Origin: Clarkia xantiana subsp. parviflora
Taxonomy: Eukaryota; Streptophyta; Magnoliopsida; Myrtales; Onagraceae
Assembly: GCA_036873135.1 (NCBI GenBank)
Contig: JAPTYO010000015.1
Coordinates: 803,339-867,338, forward strand
Length of the DNA: 64,000 nucleotides
Direction: 5' to 3'
The notes under the pieces are model-generated. The model had not been told where the DNA came from. It did not search any database and saw only the letters and a program-made list of their open reading frames with translations. The number at the start of each line of letters is the position of its first letter. The first letter of the stretch is position 1. Made by a program: the position numbers and the translations under genes. Positions 11,583 to 22,341 of the stretch are shown here, piece after piece.

Positions 11583-12319
11583 TGATGGGTTCCGATATAA
11601 TCGTTAGCCCCGTTAACAGCCAACAAACGGCGAGCAAGCCCAGTGGGCCTTGTAAAAGACCTGGAAGGTCTAGAAGCCCAGTATGAAGGGTTCCGACGAG
11701 ATCGGTCCCGATATATGAGTTGAATGCTCCCGACGAGAAGCCTCTGAGTAGGCCCCGATATGCCTTTGAGAAGGCCCCGATAATAAAGCCCCGAGAAAGC
11801 TGGCCCTGTCTCGTGAGACGAGGGGTCCTGGGTGGTGACCTAGAATGAAATAACTCTGGAGTCCCCGATATGAATTGGGACTTGTGATCAGAGGATAAGA
11901 CCAAGAAACCCGCCTACTAAATAGGGTAGTGGGGAGACAGTTGAGATACGGATAAACTCCCCCGAGATACGCAGGGCGTGCCCGAGATACGCGGAGCGTG
12001 GGCGAGATACGCGGAGCGTGGGGCGAGATACACGGAATCCCGAACGAGATATACGGAACGTGGGTAAAACTGCCAGGCGCGGTTACAGGTAACTGAGTAA
12101 CTTCCCCTCCTATATAAAGGAGGAAGTTACCTCAGAAAACACACATTCGGATACGAGCTTAGATTATTGCTTATCACCCCATCGTTCATACTCTCATTTA
12201 AGTATCGGAGAGGGATTCTGGATCACCACCCAGGTCATCCCCTTTTGCAGAATTACGCGGAGCCCAGGAGTTCAAGCTTTCCGTCAAGAACGTAACGGAG
12301 CTTCGACCGTGATCCAACA
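11583..12319 (+). mobile_element. Solo LTR, family B
   Basis: This 737-bp sequence starts TGATGGGTTCCGATATAATCG and ends GTGATCCAACA, matching the LTRs of B1 and B2. It is flanked by the direct repeat GATGA at 11578-11582 and 12320-12324. No primer site follows and no second LTR lies nearby, so it is a solo LTR left by LTR-LTR recombination. It keeps the CGAGATACGCGGAGCG-type tandem subrepeats and the TATA hairpin. Confidence 0.92.
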
Positions 12320-12396
12320 GATGATATAGTATATATTATTTTAAATTATATATTATTTGTTGTTTGATATATAAAGCCGATACAATAATGTAGAAA

Positions 12397-12860
12397 CTAA
12401 GGCAAATCATATGTAAGTTTATATATTTCTATATGTACAGAGCATGAATCAGTGTGTATTATTTTTTCTAGATATCTATTAGTACGTCCGTATATATATA
12501 ATTGTTCTTCACGATCTTCAGGTGAGACCATTAATTTGAATATCTTTCTGCAACTCAGCACTATTTGGTAGCCACATTTTACTCCCCAATATTGGCGAAA
12601 TTGTTTGGCTGCTGAAAATTTGTTTGTCGTATACATTGCGATGACGTAGTTGTAGATAGCCTGATAGGTACCATTTATTTGTACAGCTTTCTGTAAATAC
12701 ATTTGTCCTTCATATGTATTTTTTTATGAAGAAAAGATATGTTTCTATCATTAGATGCACATGTATGTTACCAGTTTGTTCTATTTTTTTTTTTTAAATA
12801 AGAAGCCACTCTGAGTTAAACTTGGAATGTGGGTATACAGGGTGGGAAGATACAATTGAT
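12397..12860 (-). pseudogene. F-box/SEL1-like gene, copy 1, C-terminal part
   Basis: A minus-strand frame of 101 codons (12702-12397) has a GTYQAIYNYVIAMYTTNKF stretch followed by a Cys-containing tail. Upstream, 12730-12860 resembles the lead-in of the other copies but in another frame. Similar blocks at 1-130 and 2042-2247 make this a small tandem family. The SEL1/F-box assignment is inferred, not proven; no F-box motif itself was identified with confidence. Confidence 0.35.
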
Positions 12861-13207
12861 TCAGAAAATTTGAATTTTTATGAAATGCTATCGAACACGT
12901 GGATATAGATTTGGAAGATATATTTGTCGCAATACGTATAATTTGTTTGAGTAAATGATATTCGTAATGTTGAGAGTATAATAAGATTCTTATGAAAAAT
13001 ACTTTTTTTATAGGTTAATTGTATTTAATGTTGAAATTAATTCCTTGTATTTGTTAGGTTGCTATTTTATATTTTTAAAAAAAAATTGCGAGATTGTAGG
13101 GTGTGTAAAAGGTATAATTTTTTAAGGTAGGTAAAAAATGATATATGGTGTTAACGAATTTTCCCCTGATTGTATTATATATCGGAAAAGGCATATACTT
13201 TAATGTT

Positions 13208-13248
13208 GAGAGGAGAATAATTTTTTTTTGGCCAAAGAGAGGAGAATA
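13208..13248 (-). mobile_element. Ultra-short retroposed tail with 12-bp TSD
   Basis: GAGAGGAGAATA is repeated at 13208-13219 and 13237-13248. The 17 bases between them read, on the minus strand, as a short TTTGGCC followed by an A-run. This resembles the tail of the LINE fragment ending at 44609. Confidence 0.7.
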
Positions 13249-13469
13249 TATTTGTTATGGAAATTTCTTATTTTTATAGGTTAACTGTATTTAATGTTGA
13301 AATTAATTCCATTGTATTTGTTAGGTTGCTATTTGTTTTTTAAAAAAAAATTCCGAGATTATAGGTTGTGTAAAAAGTAGATTTTTTTTAAATGGTAAGT
13401 AAAAATTGATTTTTGTGTGATCGAATTTTATCCTTATTTTATACTATATCGGTCATTTAGTTTGTTAAT

Positions 13470-13973
13470 TCATTGTCTTTACAACTGTAGTAGATTGGTT
13501 TGTCAAACATGCATAACTTACGTGTAAACTTGCGAGGTTTATTTATTGGAACTGTTACTGGTAAGTCATATATTGTATCAGCTTCCTTCATGCGATGGAT
13601 AAATCTGATATCCAATGATATTTAAATTGAAGCAACAACATTTTTTAAAAAGTTAGACCTTTAGATATACTAAATACCATTAAATTTGTAATTGTGTTAA
13701 GTGAAAATGCATACATGATGGATGTGGCTGTCTGTATAAGTCGGCCAAATTTTCAAGCAACATGAAACCAAAATTGAGATCTTCAACTGCCTTGGCTGAA
13801 TACAAATCTGACAGTAACCGACTTTGTACAGTACATACTTCAACCAGTCGTTCTGTTGATTGCAACAGACCCACCACCTTTTTACATTGAACTGTTTGTC
13901 GATACAATTTTCGAATTCTCTTGAACTGAACTTTCAACTTTCGAAGTTGTCTCGCATCTGTGGCTAAAACCAT
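13470..13973 (-). pseudogene. Unrecognised minus-strand open segments (possible N-part of copy 1)
   Basis: A 97-codon frame at 13973-13680, rich in Lys, Arg and Leu, and a further open segment at about 13640-13475 with no start are seen. I do not recognise a domain. Their position upstream of the F-box/SEL1-like copy suggests exons of the same decayed gene. The low-complexity AT flanks make chance frames possible. Confidence 0.25.
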
Positions 13974-14132
13974 AACGATCTGAAATGACTTTACCTAGAC
14001 TGTATAAGGGTAAAATATTATGTGTTTTTTATATATATATATATTCAATTTTCAGGAAATCAATTATATAATATAATGCAAGATTTTTGTTTAGCAAAAA
14101 AGTAAATATCCAACTTTTCTAAAATTATAGTA

Positions 14133-14176
14133 TAAATGTCGTTTTTTTTTTTTTTTGCCAAGATTAAATGTCGTTT
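14133..14176 (-). mobile_element. Ultra-short retroposed tail with 12-bp TSD
   Basis: TAAATGTCGTTT occurs at 14133-14144 and 14165-14176. The roughly 20 bases between them are a T-run followed by GCCAAGAT, which reads ATCTTGGC plus an A-tail on the minus strand. Confidence 0.65.
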
Positions 14177-14851
14177 GTTGAATTTATTGTAGTGTGTAAA
14201 AAAAGTTATTGTAGGTTTTTTTTTGGAAATATTGTTAATAGTTAATATAGTGTTATTTAATTTAGAAATCTGATTTTGGAAAATACTGTGAACAGTTAAT
14301 ATACTTTTATTGAATTGTGTGAATATAGTAAAAATCAGTTACGTTAGCTATTTATTTTCTATATAAGTGATGGTAATAAATACATTTTTTTATACATGTA
14401 TAACTTGAAAAATATTTGTTATGGTAAAATTTTAATTATCCAATTAGTAAATAATATTGATTAGAGATTGTGTAGTTTAATGTCCGTTTGATTTTATATG
14501 GTAAACCTTTAATCATAAAATTAGTAAATAATATTTATTGGATAATGATCATATGAAGTTCAATGGATAATGAAAGCTTTATTTTATTACATTGATTATT
14601 ATTAAGAACAAATAACTTATTCATAATAACAGACGTCCTTCATGACAAACGGCCTCCATGAAATCTCAAATTATTGATTATTGTTGACATTTGAAGATTT
14701 TAAAACAGATGAGCCTTCGTGACCAACCTCTTCATCATCGGAGTTTCAATTGTCGTCGTTTGTGTACCTACACATATTATAAATTGCGTTGACGATCATA
14801 AATAGTTTAATTCATTCAATGACAATATAACTTTTCATAAACAGATATGAT

Positions 14852-14986
14852 AGGAATTCCGAAAGTGGAATTCCTACAACCTCCGATTGTGAGGGGAGGT
14901 ATAAAAGCCCAAGGAATTAGTGTAAAATTACTCACATGCCACTGTGAGTAATTTCGGATGATTGGGATTCCGAACGTCGGAATCCC
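14852..14986. repeat. Three consecutive perfect hairpins (MITE-like)
   Basis: Hairpin 1 is AGGAATTCC with its complement around a 6-nt loop (14852-14875). Hairpin 2 has a 12-bp stem, AAATTACTCACA (14925-14954). Hairpin 3 is GGGATTCCGA with its complement around a 3-nt loop (14964-14986). The outer ends GATAGGAATTCCGA and TCGGAATCCCTATC are near-inverted copies. A direct repeat TCATAAATAGTTTAATTCAT occurs at 14797 and 15000. It lies in intron 8 of the RPA1-like gene. Confidence 0.7.
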
Positions 14987-15869
14987 TATCACCACTCTTT
15001 CATAAATAGTTTAATTCATTCATAATGTCCTATATATGCGTTAAATAATGTTATAGAAAAAACATGTTCAATCTTTGACTGATCTACGATCTCTTTGTAC
15101 CCTATACAATCTTGTTCATCCACAATTTTAGTTTGTAACAATTGATGTCTCCTCTTCTCTTTTACCTATTATACAATGTATCAGTAATTAACAGTCTTTG
15201 TTAAAGTAGAAGAATGCATTGAAAGATTTATTAACATAGCAACCCTAGTATATATTTTAATATTACCGTTTTAACTGGTGTCAGAATCAGTTCTGATGAT
15301 GAAGAGCATGATGAGGTTGAAATTGTTTTTGCATTACAACTTGCGCCATCAAATATCTTTGATACAGTGTAACTCTGCCATCCATGTAGTACATTGCGTA
15401 AAGTGACTTTAACCTCCCAAATGTAATTTCGACCACAAAGATTTTGTAATTTTTGTGGCAATGAATAAATGTCTATATTTTCCTCTAATAGAAGCTCTGG
15501 AGCAGTAGTTTGTATCAATGACACAACTTCTTCATCAAACATAGTGAACTCTCCTGTTGCTGTTTCATAAAAAACGGTTGCTAATACCTTGTACCTAACA
15601 AAAAATTAGATATATATTATACATATTCTGTTTTGAATTTTTAAAGGCAAATAATATAATATGAAATTGTTTAGGATATTTTTAAAATATTAATGAATAC
15701 CTATACGCAACATTAGTCACCGGGTTATTGCAGTATTGGCAGAATAATATTCCTTTATCATAAACAACCTTTCTATTGCAGGAACCACGTGCATTATATG
15801 CCCACCCTGATTTGACATCAATGCACTTGATTGTTGCCGAAACAGTATAGCTTTCATCCTGCCAATAAT

Positions 15870-16425
15870 ACAATATTAGAGTTAGAAGGTCAATATTAGT
15901 GTTCATGTTAAGCTAGCAAAATTGCAGGAATAATTAGAAATTGCAGCAACATTTGAAAATCACAGCAACATTTGGTAATCCAATTTAGAGTTAGAAGGTC
16001 AATATTATTTCTTCGCAACTGCTTAAATGTTTAACAGATACATTTTAAGCTAGCAAAATTGCAGGAATACTTAGAAATTGCGGCAGCATTTGAAATTCAC
16101 AACAGCATTTGGAAATCCAATTTAGAGTTAGAAGGTCAATATTATTTCTTCGCAACTGCTTAAATATTTAACATATTCATTTTAAGCTAGCTAAATTGCA
16201 GGAATACTTAGAAATTGCAGCAGCATTTGAAAATCACAGCAGCATTTGGAAATCCAATTTAGAGTTAGAAGGTCAATATTATTTCTTCGCAACTGCTTAA
16301 ATATTTAACAGATTCATTTTAAGCTAGCTAAATTGCAGGAATATTTAGAAATTGCAGCAGCATTTGAAAATCACAGCAGCGTTTGGAAATCCCACCTCTG
16401 TAATGCTACCAGCATGCAAGGAAAA
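15870..16425. repeat. 137-bp tandem repeat in RPA1-like intron 6
   Basis: Copies of TAAGCTAGCWAAATTGCAGG start at 15909, 16046, 16183 and 16320, giving an exact 137-bp period over nearly four units. Each unit also contains AGCAGCATTTGAAAATCAC-type sequence. Confidence 0.9.
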
Positions 16426-16602
16426 ATCACAGCTGCAGAGATTGCAGTGTAAACCTAAAAGAGCTGAAACAAAAAGCATTATGTACATTACCTTGAAATC
16501 AGGAGTCCATTCAATCCCAATTATCTCTGCCAAATTTGTACGATTTCTCTCGCTACGTACAACAGCATCTTCAATATCTTCAATAGGAAGAATCGTCAAA
16601 TT

Positions 16603-17465
16603 TGATGGATATACGCCCAATTTGAACCCTTTGACTTCCGAACCGTTGTATTTTTATCATCCCATTATTGATTGTAAATCAAAACTTCAACCCGAACACT
16701 TCGCGAGAACATCAAACGGCACGGACGAGGCCGAAGCGCTCGTCCGGCCGAGGCAAACTCACCTAGGTGAGGTTGGGTGGCCACACCCGACCTCCCCTAG
16801 GGGAGATCGGGTCAGCCAACCCGATCTCCCCTAGGGGAGATCGGGTGGACCAACCCGATCTATCCTAGGAGAGATCGGGTCGGCCAACCTGATCTCTCCT
16901 AGGAGGGATGGGGTTGGCCAACCCCATCCTCCCTAGGAGGGGTTGGGCGCCCTCACCCAACCCCTACCCTTGGGGGTCGGATTTCCCTTCCCCCCAAGGG
17001 CCCCGGCACCACCCTTGGACTTCCACACTCGGTTTATTCCGCCTACCTTCTCCGTGTCCTAAGGTCCTAATTGTGCGTTTAAAGGTTAATTAACTGTGTT
17101 TTAGGGTTAACGATGTCATTAAGCCACCTTAATGACACCGTTGCCTATAAATACCCCACCTTCACAATTCATTTGATCATCTTGGCAATTTGGATAATTT
17201 TGCTCTGACATCTCTCTAGCTTTATCTCTCTAAAAACGATACTGACTTAGGCATCGGAGAGGGTTCATCAGGCACCACCCCCCCCCTCTGTGCCTGGTAC
17301 TGCCCCTTCTGCAGGGCGAAAGGAGAAGAAGGGCTAAGGAAGGAAGGAAGGAAGGAAGGACGCAAGCTGAGACAGTGCAACCCGAGAGAACCGGATCACC
17401 CACATCTCCAGTGAGGAACGAGATTTGAGCCGACCACCCGTTGACCCTGATCTCGGAACCTAACA
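16603..17465 (+). repeat. Element C 5' LTR
   Basis: This 863-bp LTR starts TGATGGATATACGCCC and ends CGGAACCTAACA. It holds a run of palindromes centred on CCTAGG with 34-bp spacing (16774-16935). A perfect 10-bp stem, TGTCATTAAG, with a 4-nt loop (17114-17137) lies directly before the TATA box TATAAATA (17146-17153). A GGAA microsatellite near 17337-17360 is longer here than in the 3' LTR. Confidence 0.95.
16764..16965. repeat. 34-bp-spaced palindrome array in family C LTR
   Basis: Palindromes with CCTAGG centres fall at about 16774, 16798, 16832, 16866, 16900 and 16934. The last four steps are exactly 34 bp. Each arm reads GATCTCYCCTAGG or a close variant, and spacers read TCAGCCAACC or TCGGCCAACC. 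The same array recurs at 26440-26640 and 53810-54230. Confidence 0.9.
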
Positions 17466-17466
17466 C

Positions 17467-17483
17467 TTGGCGCCGTCAGTGGG
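17467..17483 (+). other. Element C primer binding site
   Basis: Directly after the LTR and one spacer base comes TTGGCGCCGTCAGTGGG. TGGCGCCGT fits the 3' end of plant tRNA-Asp; the remaining bases do not extend the match. The site differs at few positions from those of B and D. Confidence 0.75.
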
Positions 17484-17620
17484 CTTCGGACAGAAAGCCT
17501 GGCTATAACACGAGCAATGACGAACAGCAGGGTGTCTAGGCACCACCGCCCACCTGGGGCAACAGGCGAAGGAGAGAGCCTATACACCCAGGAAGGCAGC
17601 CTAACCCGAGAAAGCAGCCA

Positions 17621-20600
17621 ATGCAACCAGAACCACAAGAAATCCCACAGCCTCCTCAACAGAACAACCAGGAGGGAGGACCCTCACGCCCAGCTGGGGC
17701 TGAGTCCTCCACAGCCTCCACACCTCTGGCAAGAAGGCCACAGAGAGAAAGAGAACAACAGGGAATGCCATCCCTGCACACAGCACCCCCTGAGGGATAT
17801 TATTATGAGGCGCAACCCCAAGGGTACCCGTATGGGATGCCGGCCCAAAGAAATGGCAATCGCGCCCATACAACAGACGCAAGGCCGGCATACACCCAGG
17901 GGACACACACTGAAGCTCACGAAGAGGAACAGATCCCAACGGAAGGGCACCACTCGCACCCTCGGGCAGGGCAACGAGAGGAGCAAAGAAGAAATTACCA
18001 GGAGCCACCCCCAGAGGGAAGGCAACAATTCGTGCCTCCTAGGCAACAACAGAACGCAAGGGCTTACACCCCACTGGGGGAGGACAGACAAGCAAGACCT
18101 CCGAGGAGGCAAGAATTCTATGAAGCACCCCAGCAGGGACACCAAGGATACACCTACAGTCCGTATCAATACGGACAAGGGATCCCTGCAAGCCCTATCT
18201 ACAACTACGGAGGCTATCAGAGGAATTACACTCCAACACCGATATTGATCACTCCGGAAGAAATAGAGGCAATGATAACCCGGAAGATGAATGAGTCAAA
18301 GAAAACCAGCTTGCATTGTCTAAGTGACAAAACGAACCACCCTTTCACAAGGGAACTGGAGATGAACAGGGTGCCAGACTCCCTGCACAGTGCAAATTGC
18401 AAAGTACAATGGGAAGGAAGACCTCCTAGAGCATATCCAACAGCATGAGGCCTCCCTATTTGGGAGGACCACTGATGAAAGATACAAGGCACTCCTGTTC
18501 CCAAACACCCTATCAGGGGTGGCCTCACACTGGTTCTTCAGCCTACCCTCTGAAAGCATCCACTCATGGGAGCAGCTAAAGGCGAAGTTTCTGCAGAGAT
18601 ATCTAGGGGAGAGAAAACTCCTCAAAGGAACAGGCTCCATCGATGATGTGAAACAAGAGTACGATGAATCTTTGGCCAGTTACTACACTAGGTTCAATCA
18701 AAATATCGTAGACATCCAGGGCGACATCACTGAGGGTGAGATAATACAAGCCTTCATCAGAAACCTAGGCCGCTTCGGGTCCACACTGGCAGAAAAGATG
18801 GCCAAGAAGCCAGCAAGCACCCTAGAAGAGCTTGCAGGAAGAGTCAAAACTCATATAGACCTGGAGAGGCACAGGGCAAGTAAGAAAGCCAAGATCCAAG
18901 CAGCCAAGGAAGACAATGCAAAGCCGAACAAAGGAAAGCCACCCCAGGCACCTCAGCATGCAAGGCAGCAGGAATGGCACCCGCCCCAGCAAAGAAACCA
19001 AATGGGCGAACCACTAAAGGCTAGAGAAATAAATGTCATCAAGTTCGTTCCATTGAATGCCACTCCAGCTACTGTCCTCAAAGAGATGCGGAATCAGAAG
19101 CTCTGGTCACCCCCTGCAAGATGGAGAGCCCCAATGGTGGGAAATCACAAGGATAGATGGTGTGACAACCATGAAGCTTACGGGCACGACACGAACGAAT
19201 GCTTCAGCCTAAAGCTAAGCATCAACAACGCCATCCAAAGGGGAGACCTAAAGCAGTTCGTGGATCATGGGGGCAACAGCATGCAGCTAGGGCCATCACA
19301 CAGAGACAAGGGCAAAGGCAAAGTAGACTACAATCCCCCACCCAACAAGAGAGGGACCATAAATATGATACACGGGGGAGCAGCGTCAGGTGGCCCAACT
19401 GCTAACGCAAGGGAGGTTTACGCTTCCAAATTGAGTTCAGTGCCAAGGTGGAGAAAAAGGCCAAGAGAAGGTGAAGAAGTGAAGATTGAATTCTCAGAGA
19501 AGGACAAGAGCCACATCGTCTTCCCACATGACGATGCTCTAGTCATAACAATAGACATTGATAACTTTGATGTAAAGCGAATATTGGTGGATGGGGGCAG
19601 CTCAGCAGACCTCCTGAGCCTGAGGGTACTAGAAGAAATAGGAAAGACAAAGGCAGACATCAAACCAGTCAACTTCCCTCTAGTTGGTTTCTCAGGGGCA
19701 ACAAGCTACCCCCTGGGAATGATAACCCTGCCGGTGACCATGGGCCAAGGTTGGACACAGCTGAAGGTGAATGTTAACTTCTTGGTGGTTGAAAGCCTGG
19801 GAGCCTACAATGGGATCCTAGGAAGGACAACCATAAACCCATACGAAATCGTGCCATCCACTGTACACCAGAAGCTGAAGTACATCACTGAGAATGGAGT
19901 CGGAGAGGTCCTGGGTGATCAACGCACTGCAAGGCAGTGCTACGTCAACTCCATGAGACGTGGATCACATGGGACAGACACAGTGGCAGTGGTCATAGTA
20001 GGGGCCAATCAAGGTAGAAAGAAGAGGAGAAGAAGACAAGGGCATGGAAAGATGAAGAATGGAGTGGTACTCCGCTTGAGCAGGCAGCTTTTTCAAACAG
20101 TGCCTATAAGGAGACACAGGAGCAAGGGTGTGAAGGTGACAGCCATACCTTGGCAGCCAGACACCATAGAGGGGAAAAGAACAAGGGACTCCATCTTAAG
20201 AGGCTTCCGTTACATCGATGATATCAAGCAAATGCTGCAGGAGCCAATATCAAGCTATTTCCAGAGATTCTCCAGTTATGGTGCCAATATGGACATCACA
20301 AGAGGTGAGGCTGTCAAAGCATTCATTCGGAACATGCACCCAAACTCATTTGAGGCCTATGGAGGGCTTTATGAGATGGTCATGACGAGCACGATGAGAG
20401 AGCTCAAGGAAAAGGTAGACAAGGCGTTTGCAAAGGAGATGAAGCAAATGGATGAAGTCCCAGAGAAAGAAAGAGAGACTGACACACTGGGAGGAGGTGT
20501 AAACTTCACATTCACACCCCTTACAGTGACCATAGAAGAAATCTTTCACAAGGACCTCAAGGAGGAGCTACCCACATGCAGGGAGGAGGGCAAGGCCTTC

Positions 20601-20756
20601 TTAGGAAGAGATGCACAGGGATGGTGTGAATACCATGGGACCCGGGGGCATCAAACCAACAACTGCATGGTGCTGAAGATAGAAGTGGAGGAAATGATTC
20701 ACAATGGAAGCCTGAAGGAGTACGTAGCAACAGACAAATTGACCCCATATCCTTAG
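17621..20756 (+). pseudogene. gag: Element C gag-protease-second gag polyprotein, frameshifted
   Basis: The Gln/Pro-rich N-part reads from 17621 to about 18390, where a one-base frame change occurs; the rest is open to 20756. Core gag (18480-18890) has ALLFPNTLSGVASHWFF and FLQRYLG. A CX2HX4HX4C knuckle, WCDNHEAYGHDTNEC, is at 19158. The aspartic protease follows, with ILVDGGSSADLL at 19581 and GILGRTTINP at 19810. After a basic RKKRRRRQ linker, a second gag-like part (20170-20756) repeats FRYIDDIKQML, AFIRNM and a second knuckle, WCEYHGTRGHQTNNC, at 20622. The frame ends there with no polymerase. In Tat-lineage elements this product forms the particle. The true start may be upstream of 17621 and is uncertain. 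Confidence 0.85.
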
Positions 20757-21026
20757 TTTCGTATTTAGTACTTAGCATGTTCAAGCTTTCCAAGTTTTTC
20801 AAAAACAACTTTTGAGAAGGAGAACTCAAGAAGTTACTCCAACTCTATAACTATCTTTGATTTCCTCCAAAGGGTGTCTTGACCCATCCAAGGCACCCCA
20901 TCTGTACAAAAAACATGAATGCTCCTGAGAGAGTAGGATTTCCTTCAAAGGTGTTTTCCAATGAATGTGATGATATAATCATGAAGTTATCCTTACACAG
21001 ATATGACGTCAAGTCAACGACAGATT
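20757..21026. other. Spacer between gag and repeats in element C
   Basis: No gene, polymerase remnant or repeat was recognised in this short spacer. Confidence 0.4.
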
Positions 21027-21516
21027 CGACGCCCCCAAGAGCGTATCTTGAGAGTAGTTTTTATACTACGACACTCGACGCCCCCAAGAGCGTATCTTGA
21101 GAGTAGTTTTTATAATACAACACTCAACGCCCCCAAGAGCGTATCTTGAGAGTAGTATTCATACTACGACCCTCGACGCCCCCAAGAGCGTATCTTGAGA
21201 GTGGTTTCCAAAAACTACGAATTTCGACGCCCCCAGGAGCGTATCTTGAGAGTAGTGTTCATACTACGACCTTCGACGCCCCCAAGAGCGTATCTTGAGA
21301 GTAGTTATTACACTACGACCTTCGACGCACCAAGAGCGTATCTTGAGAGTGGTTTCCAAAAACTACGAATTTCGACGCCCCCAGGAGCGTATCTTGAGGT
21401 AGATTTGCAACCTACCAGATTCGACGCCACCAAGAGCGTATCTTGAGGTAGAAAAATCACTACCAGATTCGACGCCCCAAGAGCGTATCTTGAGGTAGAT
21501 TTCAAACTATCAGCTT
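21027..21516. repeat. 49-bp tandem repeat in element C
   Basis: About ten units start with TCGACGCCCCCAAGAGCGTA at 21027, 21076, 21125, 21174, 21225 and onward. Spacing is 49-51 bp, drifting shorter at the right end. Confidence 0.9.
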
Positions 21517-21960
21517 CGACGCCCACCAGGAGCGTATCTTTGGTCTAACCTGTGCCCTCCGGGAGCCTATCCTGTGAAACGTTAAGTGCCCTCCGAGAGC
21601 CTGTCTCGTGAATAGTTTCGACGCCAACCAGGAGCGTATCTTTGGTCTAACCTGTGCCCTCCGGAGCCTATCCTGTGAAACTTTAAGTGCCCTCCGAGAG
21701 CCTGTCTCGTGAATAGTTTCGACGCCAACCAGGAGCGTATCTTTGGTTTAACCTGTGCCCTCCGGGAGCCTATCCTGCGAAACGTTAAGTGCCCTCCGAG
21801 AGCCTGTCTCATGAACAGTTTTCGACACCAACCAGGAGTATATCTCTGGTCTAACCTGTGCCCTCCGGGAGCCTATCCTGTGAAACGTTAAGTGCCCTCC
21901 GAGAGCCAGTCTCGTGATCAGATTCGACGCCCACCAAGAGCGTATCTTTGGTCTAACAGT
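21517..21960. repeat. 102-bp tandem repeat in element C
   Basis: Units start with TTCGACGCCAACCAGGAGCG at about 21517, 21619, 21720, 21823 and 21925, spacing 101-103 bp. The first part of each unit is the 49-bp repeat motif, joined to CTGTGCCCTCCGGGAGCC-type sequence, so this is a higher-order version of the preceding array. Confidence 0.9.
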
Positions 21961-22341
21961 ACCACGTATACCATTTAAAGGGTATCAGAAGAGAACATTA
22001 CACCATTATTGAGACGGATCCCATGAGAAAGTAATTTCAAAGTAAAGTCATATGGAGAACACATAATGTTTTTTCTTGATGAAATAGCAGGTATGGTATG
22101 AAGGAAAACACGAAAGAAGGATAAGTAAAGGAAACACATCAAGAGAAGAGTCCATAACCAAAGGGATATATACAAAAGCATGAGAAGCACTAATGTAAAG
22201 CCAAGCGAACCACGTAGTCAACAACACAATGCGACAAAGGAAAGCAACATGAAACCCCACCACAATCTCAAAAGATACTCAACCCATTAAAGGGGAGAAG
22301 GAGTATAGTTATATATACAAAGGTAGCATGATGTAAACACA
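21961..22341. other. Spacer, 3' flank of the antisense gene in element C
   Basis: No gene was seen. It is likely the 3' untranslated region of the minus-strand antisense gene ending at 22342. Confidence 0.4.

Larger units (their letters stand above)
14735..16602 (-). pseudogene. RPA1-like gene, 3' half (exons 6b-9)
   Basis: Replication protein A large-subunit-like gene; such proteins bind single-stranded DNA in the nucleus. Exon 6b is 16602-16492, exon 7 is 15858-15701, exon 8 is 15594-15267 and exon 9 is 14767-14735, all with GT/AG borders and consistent phases. Exons 7-8 encode the C-terminal OB-fold: a TVSATIKCIDVKSGWAYNA lead, a zinc ribbon with SC..K and FCQYC, then VAYRYKVLATV and GEFTMFDEEVVSLI. 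The first zinc-ligand position reads Arg (YNARGSC) where the family usually has Cys. Exon 9 gives a short basic end, HKRRQLKLR. Exon 6 is split by element C, so the gene is dead. Intron 6 carries a 137-bp tandem repeat and intron 8 a hairpin cluster. Confidence 0.85.

Noticed and set aside
17230..18640. Minus-strand frames of 78-164 codons across the C LTR and gag
   Set aside because: They mirror the Pro/Gln-rich gag on the plus strand and have no domains.
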